Source: Caenorhabditis remanei (taxonomy: Eukaryota; Nematoda; Chromadorea; Rhabditida; Rhabditidae). From it: a stretch of DNA of 64,000 nt. A model generated the notes under the pieces. It saw only the letters and a list, made by a program, of their open reading frames with translations. It did no database searches and was not told the DNA's origin. Where the stretch lies: the NCBI RefSeq assembly GCF_010183535.1, contig NC_071330.1, positions 13,497,717 through 13,561,716 on the forward strand, given 5' to 3'. The position numbers were made by a program, and so were the translations under genes. Positions 32,989 to 44,890 of the stretch are shown piece after piece. Position 1 is the stretch's first letter. Every line of letters starts with the position of its first letter.

Positions 32989-35453
32989 CTTTCAAAAAGT
33001 GACACTTTTAGTTAGTGTAACTCTTCAGGTCAAATATTGGGCAGAATCTGAAAAAGACGAGGGAAGCTTGAAGGTAATGTGTTGAGTTGAGAAATTGAGA
33101 TATTGGCTGAAAATCGATGAGCCAGAAGAAAAGGAAAATCGGACGAAATTTGTTCAAAAACACGATGGAAATTAAGCGAAATCTGTAAAAAATAATGAGC
33201 CAAGTGGTGCCGGTCTATCTCGGTTCCCATTGGAAATATCAAAAAGTTGTCAACTGATAAAATATAGCTTAATAGTCATAGAAAATTTCTTCAGTTGAAC
33301 AGATTTTCATATCATTAAAGACAGCCAAGATAGAATGCTCCAAACTCTTGGTAGAAGTCGCTAAGAGCTGACACAGAAAGTTGCAATTGGAAGCTAGGTC
33401 CGACAGTAATGATGAAAATGAAAAAGTAGTGAAAATGGAGAAAAAATGAGCAGAATTAGATAAAAAACAAGGAAAGATGACCAAATTTAGGCAAAAACTG
33501 AGCAAAAACAAAAAAAAATTAGTCGAAAAATGACAAGTGGCTTGAAATTTAGTGCGAAAAATGGATTAAAAAAAAGGAGAATAACAAAAATCTACTGGAA
33601 ATTGAATGAAATGATACCGAATTTAAGGAAAAACAGTCTAAAAATAGAGAAAATAGCAAGAATTCAAGTGAAATTAGCTAAATTTTTGTGAAAATTAGTA
33701 GAAAAATGAAAAATCTGTTGAAATTTTTGAGAGAAATTTGCTAAAAATAGGGTGAACATAAGCAAGAATTATTGAAACCTAAAGGAAATTCGAAGAAATA
33801 ACCAAAATTCGGTTGAAATCAGACAAGAAATTGAGGAAATTAGATAAAAAGATTAAGAAAATGGGAAGAATTGGCTGAAAATCAACTAAAAATCGAATGG
33901 AAGAACCGAAAAATGAAAAAAATGGCAAATTTCAATTAAATATGTCTAGAAATTGAGATATTTGGCTTAAAATTGAGTTTAATTGACTGAATTTTGGAAG
34001 AAAACAAAGAAAATTGCATGAAAATCTGCAGAAAATTGGATATATCGAGTGGAATCGGTCAAAATTAGCAGAAAAATGAGTCAATCAGCATCTTAAATGG
34101 GAGACAATAGCAACAAATTAAGAGGAATTAGCTAAAAAATAGTGTAAAATGACTAAAATCGGAAAAGAAACTGGCAGCTTTTTGATAGAAATTGCTGAAA
34201 TTCGAGCTGGACCCTACACTCAATCCTAATCTCAAGACCTGCCCCATTAACTAATGAGTACGCCTTCTTTTTCTTCTTGTCCAACGTATTTTTGCGGTCA
34301 TCTTTCCCCATATGAAGGCATGTGTGTGTTTATTTGCATTATGTAGTAGAGTAGCCTTATGAGAAAAAAAAACGAAGAAGAAGAAGGGGGAGAGAAGGAG
34401 CATACGTACATAGCAATATGATGACCCAATGACACCCCTAGAGTCTCGTTCTGTGACAGGACGATGGTTGGTTAGATATAAATGGGTGCACAGTGAGGGC
34501 TGCCTGTTTTCAGACTGAAGGCAAGAAGGGCATGGTTGGGAAGGTCTAGTCTAGCGTAGCCTAAGATACCTTAGCCTCATTCAGCCAGGCCTAAGTTTGA
34601 TGGCTCATAACTCGGGCAGCGTGACCCTTTCGCAATTTTTCTTGCAGATTTGGAATCCTCAGCGTCGTGTACTTCCCTTGTACGCTATCCTCGCCTAATT
34701 GTACGATAGCCTAACCTGTGTTCACCAAATCAAGTTATAGAGCTCATGCTACAGTACGAAAGTGTCTTGACCTAGCGTGACTAACTGATATTGAAAGTAT
34801 CTCTGAGCCACTGCTATGGGCGCGGGTCGCCTCATCACGACGCCGTCATAAATGAATCAATGAGAGCCCCCGAGCCCCGAGCCCACGGCGCCCGTTGTGA
34901 GGGTGTGTGTGTGTATGAGCAACGTCGTCTTCTTCTTCTTCTTCTTCTTCTTCTTCTTGTCTCGCTCTTCTCCAAGGCAACACTGAACTGACAACAGGAG
35001 AAGACGAGTATCGCTTTGTGTGTATGTGCATCGCAACGGCTAGTTGGATAGCCAATCGATTGGAGTGGTGGAGAGAGAGAGGAGGAATGGTGTACTTTGT
35101 ACCCCATGGGGGTATAAGGGTATAAGGACAACGTGAAGACATGGAGAGAGGCTCGTTGATGATTGGCTAAGATATGAGATGACGTAGATAGATAGACGGA
35201 TGGTTTGCTAGAGAAGTGTTTGAGGGAGTTGGGTAGGGGGAGCTCAGAGAGACCGGGTAGATGGGCTATGGTGTCAAATAGCTGCTAGAATAGCTGTAAG
35301 ACACGGTGCTTACAGATTGGAAGCATGTGGGGCGGTCTAGCGATTGTCGGGCAGTTGACTCAAGGGGATTTGAAAGTATAATTGGCCATGGTCTTGTTTC
35401 TGAGAGCCTGACCTGACAGTCTCATGGATATACCAACTATACCAACCGGGCTA
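32989..35453. other. gene-poor stretch, simple TCT repeat
   Basis: No supported exon or RNA gene. 33000-34200 is monotonous A-rich text with recurring GAAAAATGG and AAATTAG words. 34200-35400 is less AT-rich and contains a TCT repeat at 34927-34958 and GA-rich patches. A regulatory or non-coding RNA role is possible but not shown. Confidence 0.4.
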
Positions 35454-36133
35454 CAGTACCGCTCAAAAGTATATTAAGTTTTGCCTTTTTTAGTTGAAAA
35501 TGTCCAACTTTGAGAGTGTGTCATAGTGAAACTAACTGTCCCACAAAATAACTTATTTTGGGATCAAACATACCAAGAATAAAACTCCATTTTTGTAGTT
35601 GACAATTTTTTTGTACGGACACTCCCTAGCAAGTTGCATATCGTCTAAGTAATTTCTCCTTCAATACGACTCTTTTCAGTGCAAAATAGTGCGATTTTTG
35701 AGCTGTCGTCTTCAAATTACCATACCTCTCTAAGGAGTGTCCGTACAAAAAAGTTGTCAACTACAAAAATGAAGCTCTATGTTCGATCTGTATGATCCAT
35801 TAAAAATCTACTTGATGGGACAATAAGTATTAACATGACACACTCTCAAACTTGGAACTTTTCAACCATAGTTGTCAAGGCCCGGACAAATTGGCGCGAA
35901 AGTCAAATTTTTTTTGAAATTTTTTGAAATTTTTTGAATTTTTTCGCGAAAAAGTCAAATTTTCGACTATCATCTAGAATTAGAAGAAATTCTGAAAAAT
36001 AGTCAAAAATGGCCACATTTTCGATGAAAAATTGAAAAAAATTGGAAAAAAGGTAATTTTTTGAAGCCGGGCCTTGACAACTATGTTTTCAACTGAAAAA
36101 AACCAAAACTTAATATACTTTTGAGCGGTACTG
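35454..36133. mobile_element. Tc1/mariner-like MITE with TA duplication
   Basis: About 30-bp terminal inverted repeats beginning CAGTACCGCTCAAAAGTATA, flanked by TA at 35452-35453 and 36134-36135. The interior is largely palindromic and has GTACGGACACTCC and inverse. No transposase frame is present. A younger hAT-like element (35867-36085) sits inside it. Confidence 0.85.
35867..36085. mobile_element. nested hAT-like MITE with 8-bp TTTTCAAC duplication
   Basis: Terminal inverted repeats CATAGTTGTCAAGGCCCGG are bounded by identical TTTTCAAC octamers at 35859-35866 and 36086-36093. The 219-bp body is AT-rich and non-coding. It interrupts the right arm of the Tc1-like element, so it is the later insertion. 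Confidence 0.85.
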
Positions 36134-36859
36134 TAAATGCAATACCCGTACTGAATAGGCGGATGGTCTGGTAGGGATATGTAGAGGTTACACGAGAGAT
36201 GAGTTTGCTAGGGGAGCTCAGATGGATCGGATAGTCAGGCTAGCTATGGGCTAGGTCTGCTCAGATGAGAATTCAAAAAAAAGCAGACTGTCTCAAAAAC
36301 AACCGGCGCCAGACACCCTGGTGCCAGCCGCCTCATCTCCCATAGCTAATAGCACATATACATCGTGCCAGTCACTCCAAACTCCGATATTCAAAAAGAC
36401 TGTCGAAAATAACAAATAACACATTTTAATAACATGTTATACACCCAATTCCTTCTCATATTCAAAAATAAGAGATTGGAAAACAACTCAATTATGAGAT
36501 CTCTCTTTGTCCCGCCCAACAATATTTTGCGTTACGCCGCTTCTTGAGCCATCTGCTGTATATCCATAGGGATAGGTATATCGGAAGGTTCAAAAAGAGC
36601 AATTAGAGAGACGCTTATTAATTGGAAGAGTGGAAAACAGATAGGTGTAATTATGTAGACGAGATGGGAAGGAAAAGATAGGGTAATTAAAAGATTCAAA
36701 ATCTGATAGTGAGAATGTGAAACATAGGTGGGACCAGGGCTGCAATTTTATATAAAAGTTTCCAGCCATCTTCAGGCGGTCTTCTAGAGGGCCCACCAGA
36801 AGATAAATCACTGGGGAACTGAAGACACTGAATCTGTACTTGAATTTTGTATAAAAGTA
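36134..36859. other. intergenic, no gene seen
   Basis: No supported coding or RNA gene. Base composition is closer to 50% GC in places (36290-36350) than in the surrounding repeats. Confidence 0.35.
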
Positions 36860-37479
36860 CAGTGCGCGTCATAAAGATAGGACACCCCCCTAAATTTTGA
36901 CGTTTTGAAAAATCCTGAATAGTTATCAAAAATCGGTGCGTGCAGTTCGATTTAGCGACCCTAAAAACCCTGGGAGACAACTGATTGTTTAGATTGAGCA
37001 ACTTTGAGCAGCTCTGTGCTCAAAAGTCACTTTTGAGGCCGCGTCATAAAGATAGGACACCCCCTATTTCAAAGTTGAAAATATTAATTTTCAAGGTTTG
37101 ATTTGTTATTCCGGATACAGAAATATTGGAAATTTATTGGTGTTTCCATATAATTCAATAGTAATAATTTTTTTTTGAAAACATTCAAAATAGGACTAAT
37201 TAAAGCACTTTAAACAATTTCCTATTGAAAAATTCCGCATTTTTTAGGCAAAAGGGTCGAAAAGTACTGCTTTTTGGGGGTGTCCTATCTTTGTGACGCG
37301 GCCTCAAAAGTGACTTTTGAGCACAGAGCTGCTCAAAGTTGCCCAATCCAAACAATCAGACGTCTCCCTGGGTTTTTAGGGTCGCTGAATCGAACTGCAC
37401 TCACCGATTCTCGATAACTATTCAAGATTTTTCAAAACGTCAAATTTTAGAGGGTGTCCTATCTTTATGACGCGCACTG
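36860..37479. mobile_element. Tc1-like palindromic element, TA duplication
   Basis: Ends CAGTGCGCGTCATAAAGATA with TA on both sides (36858-36859, 37480-37481). An internal second copy of the AAAGATAGGACACCCCC string faces inward, so each arm is about 190 bases and holds the end motif twice. The ends resemble Tc1 ends (CAGTG... AAAGATA...). No transposase. Confidence 0.8.
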
Positions 37480-37481
37480 TA

Positions 37482-38143
37482 TACTTCGTTGAATCGAGGT
37501 GAATTATTTCTAGACGAAGGAGGGAAAGCCAAAGGTAATGATGTCAAATCATAGGAAGTTTGTATCTATACTTGACGTCCTCAAGGCGACTTGGCACAGC
37601 TAGAAATTGTCCGAACTGGTCGAATGCTGGTTAGTTGTAAAGATCTCGTCAAGAGCTACATTTCTGTAGTTGACAACTTTTTGATAGCGCTCTTTCCTCT
37701 GGAGTTACAGCAAGCAAACTCTAGTGAATGGGACGCCCTTTTTCAACCCACTGTAACTTTCCAGGGAGAGCGCGCACCAGAAAACGGCCAATTACAAAAA
37801 TGTAGCTCTAGACTTGCTCTATCTAACCATACCAATTTTTTTAGGAATGCGCTATTTTAAAGGGTAGTATCGGGGTTTCAAAGTATGCAATTTTTGAGTT
37901 GAAGTTTCAAAGCTCAAGCCTTCCTTCACCATCGTCATACGCCGTGTTTTCCTTACTTTTTTATGGTTTCTTGTCATATACACTCCCAATTGTTCCCATA
38001 TTTATCTAATTTTAAATAGTTTTGAATTTTTCGCATTCCCCCGTCTCACTTTTGCACACGCTCCCCACTCTTTCTTCTCTTCTCGCTCCCCCGCCGCCAA
38101 CCTCCACTTTCCTCTATGCCATCCACACCCCTATTTTCTTGTC
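37482..38143. other. intergenic, tRNA 5' flank
   Basis: 37660-37790 contains pieces (GTAGTTGACAACTTTTTGAT) shared with the Tc1-like MITEs, so a decayed copy is likely. No protein gene is supported. Confidence 0.4.
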
Positions 38144-38225
38144 GGTGAGATGGCCGAGCGGTCCAAGGCGCTGGTTTAAGGCACCAGTCCCTTCGGGGGC
38201 GTGGGTTCGAATCCCACTCTCATCA
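38144..38225 (+). tRNA. tRNA-Leu (anticodon AAG)
   Basis: An 82-base cloverleaf can be drawn by hand. Acceptor GGTGAGA pairs with TCTCATC (one G-U), then discriminator A. The D-arm starts TGGCCGAGCGG. The anticodon stem CTGGT/ACCAG closes the loop TTAAGGC with anticodon AAG at 38178-38180, reading CUU. A long variable arm, as expected for class II leucine tRNA, precedes T-arm GTGGG-TTCGAAT-CCCAC. CCA is not encoded, and a T-run terminator follows at 38232-38237. There is no intron. The stems are intact, so it is likely functional. Confidence 0.95.
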
Positions 38226-38231
38226 GCTTAC

Positions 38232-38237
38232 TTTTTT
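38232..38237 (+). terminator. Pol III terminator of tRNA-Leu
   Basis: A run of T residues begins seven bases after the discriminator base, the usual RNA polymerase III stop signal. Confidence 0.75.
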
Positions 38238-40560
38238 TGTTTTTTGTGATTATTAGAATTTAAGTTTTCTGATATTTTAATGATTTCGGATCCTATGAAT
38301 ATTCGTTTTGCGCCTTCTGTGACGTCTTATGATTTCTCCGTTACGTTTTCTGACTTCTTTGTGGTTTTCTGATATTTTTGAGAATTTTAAATTGAATTTT
38401 GAATTTCTAACACTCAATTCTCTCAATTTTTGTTAATTCCTGCCTTATTTTCACTTATTTTCTCTTATTTTCATCGAAAAAATCGCGAATAATCCATTTT
38501 TCAACTTTTTACTACAGTAATCTTAAAGGCGCACGTCCCAATTTCTTGTCCTGCGTCCCACCACGAATACAGTTTCTCATTTCTTTTTTCACCGCGATTT
38601 TTAAATTTTAATTGCCTATTTTTCGGTTTTTCGGCTAATTTTTCACCGATTTTCTTGATTTTTTCACTTATTTTAATCAATTATTTTGCAGAAAAACAAA
38701 ATTATGAATGAAATACCTTCGATTCTTCATTTGCACCTCGATACTCGACAGATGCGAATGCGTAAGTTCAAAAAAAAATGACAAATGATGGAAAATTTGT
38801 GAAACTCTCAAATTTACTGCAAAAATCGGCGTTTTTTCAGTGAAAAATGTGCTAAAAATAGCAAGAATTTGTGAAAAAATCGATTTTGGATGATTTTTTC
38901 CTCATTTTTTTGCTTTCTGTGGATGAATTTCTGTGAATTGTGTCAAATAATCAGTTATTAATCTGAAAAATCTGATTTCTCTCCGTGGAATCACTATTTC
39001 CATCAAAGTATGCCTTTTTCTGAAAAAACTGAAATTTTCGTTGCAAAAAGTGCAATTTTTTAAGTTTAAGTGCTCAATAAACGTTTTTGTTTCTTTTTTT
39101 TTTCATAAAAATGCTAATTTTTTCACCAATTTAGAATTCTACTCCTCATAGTTCATCATACTCAATTTGTATTGTTTTTCATCCTCATCTCCCAGAATTT
39201 TTCACCTTTTTTCAATATTTTTAACTAAAAAATGACAATAATTGCCGAAAAACTCACTTTTCAGACACTTCTCGAAATGTTTTTTGTTGAATTTTCTGAT
39301 TTTTCCGGTATGAAGCTTTAAAAATATATTTTCGCAGAGCCCTGATCTGAGAGCGGCTCAAAACAGTAGGGGAACTGTTTAGATAATCTCTTTGAGCCTA
39401 TTTTAGCGGTATTTTCTCATATTTATAGTGAAAAATTGACAAAAATTATGGTTTTTCGGGTCAAAATTGCGGAAGAATTGGATTTTTAGTTCAAAAATCA
39501 CTGATACTGCGATTTTTACCCCCCAAAAGTGTCAATTTTGAATGAAAAATCGGCTAAAAATGCCGTTTTTTGGGTGAAAATCGTGAAAAAAAATCACATT
39601 TTTTGCTCGAAACTCAACAAGTCTTTTTCAACTGCAGAATGTCCTTTTTACCGAAAATTCTGCTAAAAAAGCTTGAAACACCTATTTCAGCATTGCTTTG
39701 CTCTTTTTTGCGCTTGAAGAGTCGAGTTTTTGCAGTGCTGAAATTATTGCTCATCCCTAATTTTCCAGCATCGATACTTGCAAACCAAAATACTTTTTTC
39801 CCTACAGAATGTGCTCAAATTGGCGAAAAAATGTGATTTTTTGATTTTTCATTCCTTATTTTCATTCTGTCTCATGTTTCCGTTCCTAATTCCTCTCGTT
39901 GGACGATTTTAGATGCAAAAATAGCAATTTTCGTCATATTTTAGGCCTAAAAATGCGGAAATTTTGGATTTTTGATGTCCCAGATTGCTATGAATCATCT
40001 TTCGCAACGATTCTTCTGTCAAAAGTTCAAGTTACATAATCTTTAGACTATTTCGACATTTTTTTTTGTCAATTTTTGACTAAAAACGGCCATTTCCCTC
40101 CCAAAATCGCAGTTTTGGATTCCATAAGCCTTCTGGCTTCTGAATTTCAAAAAATTAGTTCAGAAAATGCTCAAAGAACGATTTTCGGACACATATTCAG
40201 ATTTTGATTGAATGCTGAACTTACAGTGGCTATAGAGTCGGTTTACTGTCGAAAAAGCGTGATTTTTAGAGTTTTTGGAACGTTTTTCCACGAGATTCGT
40301 TCATTTTTAGCGATGTTTGCGCATCTAGGACTGATTCTGCTCATTTTGATAGTATTTTTTGCGGTTTTCGGACTATTTCTGATTCCGTCCGTTTTTCTTT
40401 TTTGCTTTTGATTGAATTCGAATTTCGAAAGTTTGAGTTGGAACCTAGCCTAGAGGCTCCGGATGCTCATTCCTAACAAATCGATACCGAAAAGCTCAAG
40501 TTTGGACGATTTTAGCTACCGAATTGTCGAATTTTAAGTTAAAAACTCCAATTTTCGGTC
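38238..40560. other. AT-rich gene-poor stretch
   Basis: 2.3 kb of T-rich DNA with many TTTTTGAAAA-like words and no exon support on either strand. Nothing else is recognisable by eye. Confidence 0.4.
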
Positions 40561-40990
40561 ATTTTCATGCCAAAGACAGTTCCGCGCTCCCAACTAATGT
40601 ATCGTTCATTCTCATATTTCGTGTCCGTTTTGTTCCCCTCGCTCCCCTCCGCCGTGACGGGAAACATTGACGAAAAGAGAGGGATTCATAACTTGGCTGG
40701 TGGCCAACATATACACACACTCCCCCCTTTTTCACTCCAATCGAACACACAGAGGTCGTCATTCTCGTTCTCTCTGCTGCACTCTCTCCATTTGACACAC
40801 TCTCTCACTCTGCGCCTCACACGCCTCACCACAACGGTCATTCGATTCATCTCTCGTCGTCTCGTCTCGTCATCTCCACACTCTCTCCGTACTCGTGTAC
40901 TCTCTCTTCGACGCCTCTCCGAGGGGTCCCGTCCAACACGCCGTTCGTTTTCTTCCGGCACCCCCGAGAGCTTACTTGGGAAGTCACTTG
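40561..40990 (+). promoter_or_regulatory. CT-rich block, possible promoter
   Basis: TCTCTC-rich sequence with ACACACTCTCTC and CTCTCCGTACTC words, markedly more GC-rich than its flanks. Similar blocks occur at 44690-44890, 46400-46620 and 48000-48075, all CT-rich on the plus strand upstream of the plus-strand eIF4B-like gene. Promoter or outron function is inferred only from composition and orientation. Confidence 0.3.
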
Positions 40991-41946
40991 GCGAAGTTTT
41001 TACTACTTTTTGAATGGAGATTTTGGCTTGAGAATCATCAAAAATCGGAGTTTTTGTCATAAAATTCGGCGGAAGTTGCTCTAAAATCGTCTAAACTAGA
41101 GATTTTTGGTATCGATTTGCTTTGAACGGAGCTTCTGCACCGAAAATTGCAGTTTTCGGCCTTAAATTTTGACGGAAGTTGCTCTGGAATCGCCCAAATT
41201 TGAGGTTTTTGGTATCGATTTGCTTAGAATGAGCTCCCGAGAGCCTCTAGAGGTTTTTAGCACTGAAAAAGCTGAAAATTTCGCCCTGGACTATCTGAAA
41301 TGAGGTTAGACGCTTTTGGGAGCTTCCAGGCCCTTTAGAAGTTGAAAATCCATATTTCAGAAGCTAAAATTTTTGGTTTTTGATGTCTCTGATGTCAAAA
41401 GTTCTAATCTAGACACTTTTTTGTCGATTTTTCACTAAAAAACGCTCATTTTCCCTCCCGGAATTGCAGTTTTAGAGAATTTTTGGATTCCAGAAGGTTT
41501 CTGGCCTCTGAATTTTAGAAAAGAACGATTTTTGGTCTCAAGAGATGTTTAAAATGAGATTTTGAGCTCCAGGAGCACCTGAAACCATAAATTTCGAGTT
41601 TTCAGCTCTGAAATTGCTGGAAATCTCGAAATCACTGGTGAAGACTCATTTTCTACCGGTTTCAGTCATTTTCAGTCATTTTCAATGCATTTTTTGCTGA
41701 AAATCTGAAAATCCCTCTCCCTGATGTTTCAGATGAGTATTTCGTGAGATGACTCATCCCACAGGATAGATTTTGACAAAAAAACACGTCGTTATGTCAA
41801 AATTGTTACTTTTATCCGATGAAATACAACCGATGGGTCTAAATGGCTGGAATTCGACCAGAAAAGAGCCAAAAACTCGATTTACATGACAAAAGTGCAT
41901 TGAATCGAGTTTTTTGGTTATTTTTTGGCCAATTTTCAGCCATTTA
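40991..41946. repeat. block duplicated at 42600-43200
   Basis: Phrases such as TGAGGTTAGACGCTTTTGGG, AGGTTTTTGGTATCGATTTG and AAAAGTTCTAATCTAGACAC occur here and again, in the same order, at about 42650-43180. This is a diverged direct duplication of roughly 500 bases; its second copy lies just past the palindrome at 41947-42321. Confidence 0.65.
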
Positions 41947-42321
41947 TGCATCTACCCACGAAGAAAAAGTGTACCATTTAATGCATTTTTTAACACTTTA
42001 ATTCTATTCACGAATGCAAATTAATGCATTAATCTGCTGTTTTGTACAGTAATCAGAAGCACTGAGAAAGTTGTCGGCGCAAAATATCGCAAGCTGAAAA
42101 CTCAATGCGCCTTTAATTTTTTATGTGGATTTACGGGCAACCACACAAAAATTAAAGGCGCATTGAGTTTTCAGCTTGCGATATTTTGCGCCGACAACTT
42201 TCTCAGTGCTTCTGATTACTGTACAAAACAGCAGATTAATGCATTAATTTGCATTCGTGAATAGAATTAAAGTGTTAAAAAATGCATTAAATGGTACAAT
42301 TTTTCTTCGTGGGTAGATGCA
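41947..42321. mobile_element. near-perfect palindromic MITE with TTA duplication
   Basis: 375 bp, arms of about 165 bases, ends TGCATCTACCCACGAAGAA, flanked by TTA (41944-41946, 42322-42324). The arms carry CTTTCTCAGTGCTTCTGATT and GCGCCTTTAATTTTT. Same family as the short copy at 10196. The near identity of the arms suggests recent insertion or arm homogenisation. Confidence 0.85.
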
Positions 42322-42324
42322 TTA

Positions 42325-43640
42325 TAACCCTGAAACTTATGTATCATCAGATTGGACTGTATTTCATCAGAAAAAAGTCATAATGACGTGATTTTTACAG
42401 TTTTTTCTGTGTATTCTGGAACCTTCTTTCCCCATTTTACAGTCAGATGATGATATTACTTGAACTGGTTTATGAAGTGATTCTCATAGCTTTTGGCGTC
42501 CAATAGTCTAGTGAACCCCCGACCATGTGATGACATTGTATCGAAAAGCGCAGAGATTTTCCCATTCTGTTTCCTTATTTGAACAGAGAGAAGTCACGCG
42601 TTTTTTGCAACGTTTTGGAAGCGTGCAAGTTTGGAGATCGATAATAGAGGCATCTGGAGTTAGATTATGCTTCTAAAACCGTCCAAACTTGAGGTTTTTA
42701 GTTGAAAACGACCAAAAATTGAGTTTTCAGCCTAAAATTTGACGGAAATTGCTACTTTTAGCATCTAAAATCGTCCAAACTTGAGGTTTTTGGTATCGAT
42801 TTTGTTCAGTATGAGCTCCCGGAGCCTCTAGACGAAGAGTTGAGGTTTTTGGCACTGAAAAGGCTGAAAATCTCACATCGGAGCATCTGAAATGAGGTTA
42901 GACGCTTCTGGGAGCTTCCAGACCATTTAGAATTCAAAAATCCATATTTCAGAAGCGGAAATGTTTGGTTTTTGATGTCCCTGATGTCAAAAGTTCTAAT
43001 CTAGACACTTTTTTGTCGATTTTCACTTAAAAACGCTCACTTTCCCTCCAGGAATTGCATTTTTAGAGCATTTTTGGATTCCAGAAGGTTTCTGACCTCT
43101 GAATTTCAGAAAATTAGTATTGAAAATGCTCAAAGAACGATTTTCGGACACATATTTAGATTTTGATTGAATTCTGAACTTCCGGTTCATTTTTTAGCGA
43201 TTTTTGGGTGTTTTGGACTGATTTTTCTCATTTTGATAGTATTTTTGATGGATTCCGCCCCGTTTTCTGTCACTATCGTCTTGAAAACAGAAAAAACCAT
43301 CCGGAATCAGATTATGCAAAATTTCGCAAGATTACTGTCAGTTAAGATAGATACTCGTGATTTTTAACAGTTTTTGTCGATTTTTTTTGTGATTTTTCGA
43401 GTTTTTTGTCAACTTTCAACCCATTTTCATTTCTCTCAATTCTCCGTCATTACATGCTGAGTATATACTGGATGTAGTCAACCGTAATGACCCGATTAAG
43501 TGTGTTTTGTAAAAGTTTCCGGCTTTTTTCTCAACTTTTTTGTGAGATCTCATCGGATTTTTTATGGTTTTAGCAATTTTCAGCGATTCAAATGAGGTCT
43601 GATAGTGATTTAAAGGGGTTTTCTTCATGTTTAGCCGTCC
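42325..43640. other. gene-poor stretch with the second copy of the 41-kb block
   Basis: About 42650-43180 duplicates 41090-41540. No gene is seen. 43166-43260 also resembles 40208-40390, extending the duplicated text. Confidence 0.45.
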
Positions 43641-44064
43641 GTGTCTCTTTTCGTCTCAAAAATGCGCTAAAGACGCCCCAGATTCTATTTTCCCTGATTC
43701 TTGTACCGAAAACTCAATGGAGCGCCAGTTGATTCTCGTTTCATCAATTTTTATTGAAAACGCGCCAGAGGTACCCCAGCTACCGGTTTTCAATGTCTCT
43801 CTAAAACGCGCCAAAGGTGTCCCAGACTCCAATTTTATTCTTAAATCACAAATTTTCTCGATTTTTCATCTTAAAAACGCGCTAAAGACACCCCAGTTTT
43901 GGTTGATTTATAGAAAACGCGTCAATGAAGCGCCAGCCGGTTTGAGTTTCGTAATTTCTATTATTAACGATAAATCGCGCCAGAGGTACCCCAGTCACCA
44001 GTTTTTTTTTCATTATCTCTCCGAATACGCGCCAAAGGTGCCCCAGACTGCAATTTCATTCTTA
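43640..44064. repeat. ACGCGYC-motif block I
   Basis: Repeated AAAACGCGCYAAAGRYRCCCCAGA and AACGCGCCAATGGAGCGCCA strings, roughly every 40-60 bases. The block is cut by the TA-flanked element at 44065 and resumes at 44395. Confidence 0.75.
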
Positions 44065-44312
44065 CTGTCGAAAAAATAAAGTTTCGACAAGGATTTCAAA
44101 AAAAAATTTCGCGGGCTGGAACAAGCAAGCGCATAAAGTTCTGGGCGGAGCTTAAATCTGCAAGCGGCGCGGTTCTTAATTTGAAAAAAACAACTGAAAT
44201 TAGAAATGCGGCGATTGCAGTTTAAGCTCCGCCCAGAACTTTATGCGCTTGCGTGTTCCAGCCCGCGAAATTTTTTTTTGAAATCCTTGTCGAAACTTTA
44301 TTTTTTCGACAG
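44065..44312. mobile_element. TA-flanked palindromic MITE with visible empty site
   Basis: Ends CTGTCGAAAAAATAAAGTTT and inverse; TA at 44063-44064 and 44313-44314. Arms contain ATGCGCTTGC and GGCGGAGCTTAA. The host sequence on both sides (CAATTTCATTCT ... TTTCTATCAC) exists uninterrupted at 48705-48735 with a single TA, which is a natural empty site. Confidence 0.85.
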
Positions 44313-44680
44313 TATTTCTATCACTCTATCATCAAAATCTCAAAATTTCTCTATTTTTCTGCTATTTACACGGAAATTTTGTGAATTTTCATCTTAAAAA
44401 CGCGCTGAAGACACCCCAGTTTCGGTTTTCATTGATTCATAGAAAACGCGCCAATGGAGCGCCAGCCGGTTCTCGTTTTGCCGATTTCAAGGCTGAGAAA
44501 CGCGCCAAAGGTGTCCCAGACTCAAAAATCTCATTTTTCTCAATTTTTCTGTAATTTTGTGAATTTTCAGAAGAATCGACAGTCTCAAACCGATCTGAAA
44601 TTCATTTTCAGCCATTTTTCATCTATTTTTGATCAATTTTGGCCTTAAAATCTCAAAAAAAAAAAACTCTAATCGCTGTC
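44313..44680. repeat. ACGCGYC-motif block I, continued
   Basis: Continues the interrupted block: AAACGCGCTGAAGACACCCC, AACGCGCCAATGGAGCGCCA and AACGCGCCAAAGGTGTCCCA occur at 44398, 44443 and 44498. Confidence 0.7.
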
Positions 44681-44689
44681 TTCATCCTA

Positions 44690-44890
44690 ATCCCTCCTCC
44701 GTCCTCTTCTCCGTGGTTTTTGCAACGTCTCTCTCTTATTTTTTGCAGTTTTTTACACTTTTCGAAGTGACACTTCTCTTCTCTCGTTTCTCTGCGTCTC
44801 TCTCGTTCTCTCTCTCAATCCGTCATTCGGATAGAAGAAGCAGAAGAGAAAACTACTTCTCTTCTCTCTCTCTCTGAGATCAAGTTTTTC
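44690..44890 (+). promoter_or_regulatory. CT-rich block, possible promoter
   Basis: Dense TCTCTCTC and TCTTCTCTCTCTCTCTC text over about 150 bases. Compositional evidence only. Confidence 0.3.

Noticed and set aside
37591..37860. 89-codon plus-strand open frame
   Set aside because: It contains a block (GTAGTTGACAACTTTTTGAT) shared with the Tc1-like MITEs, so it is decayed element DNA rather than a gene.
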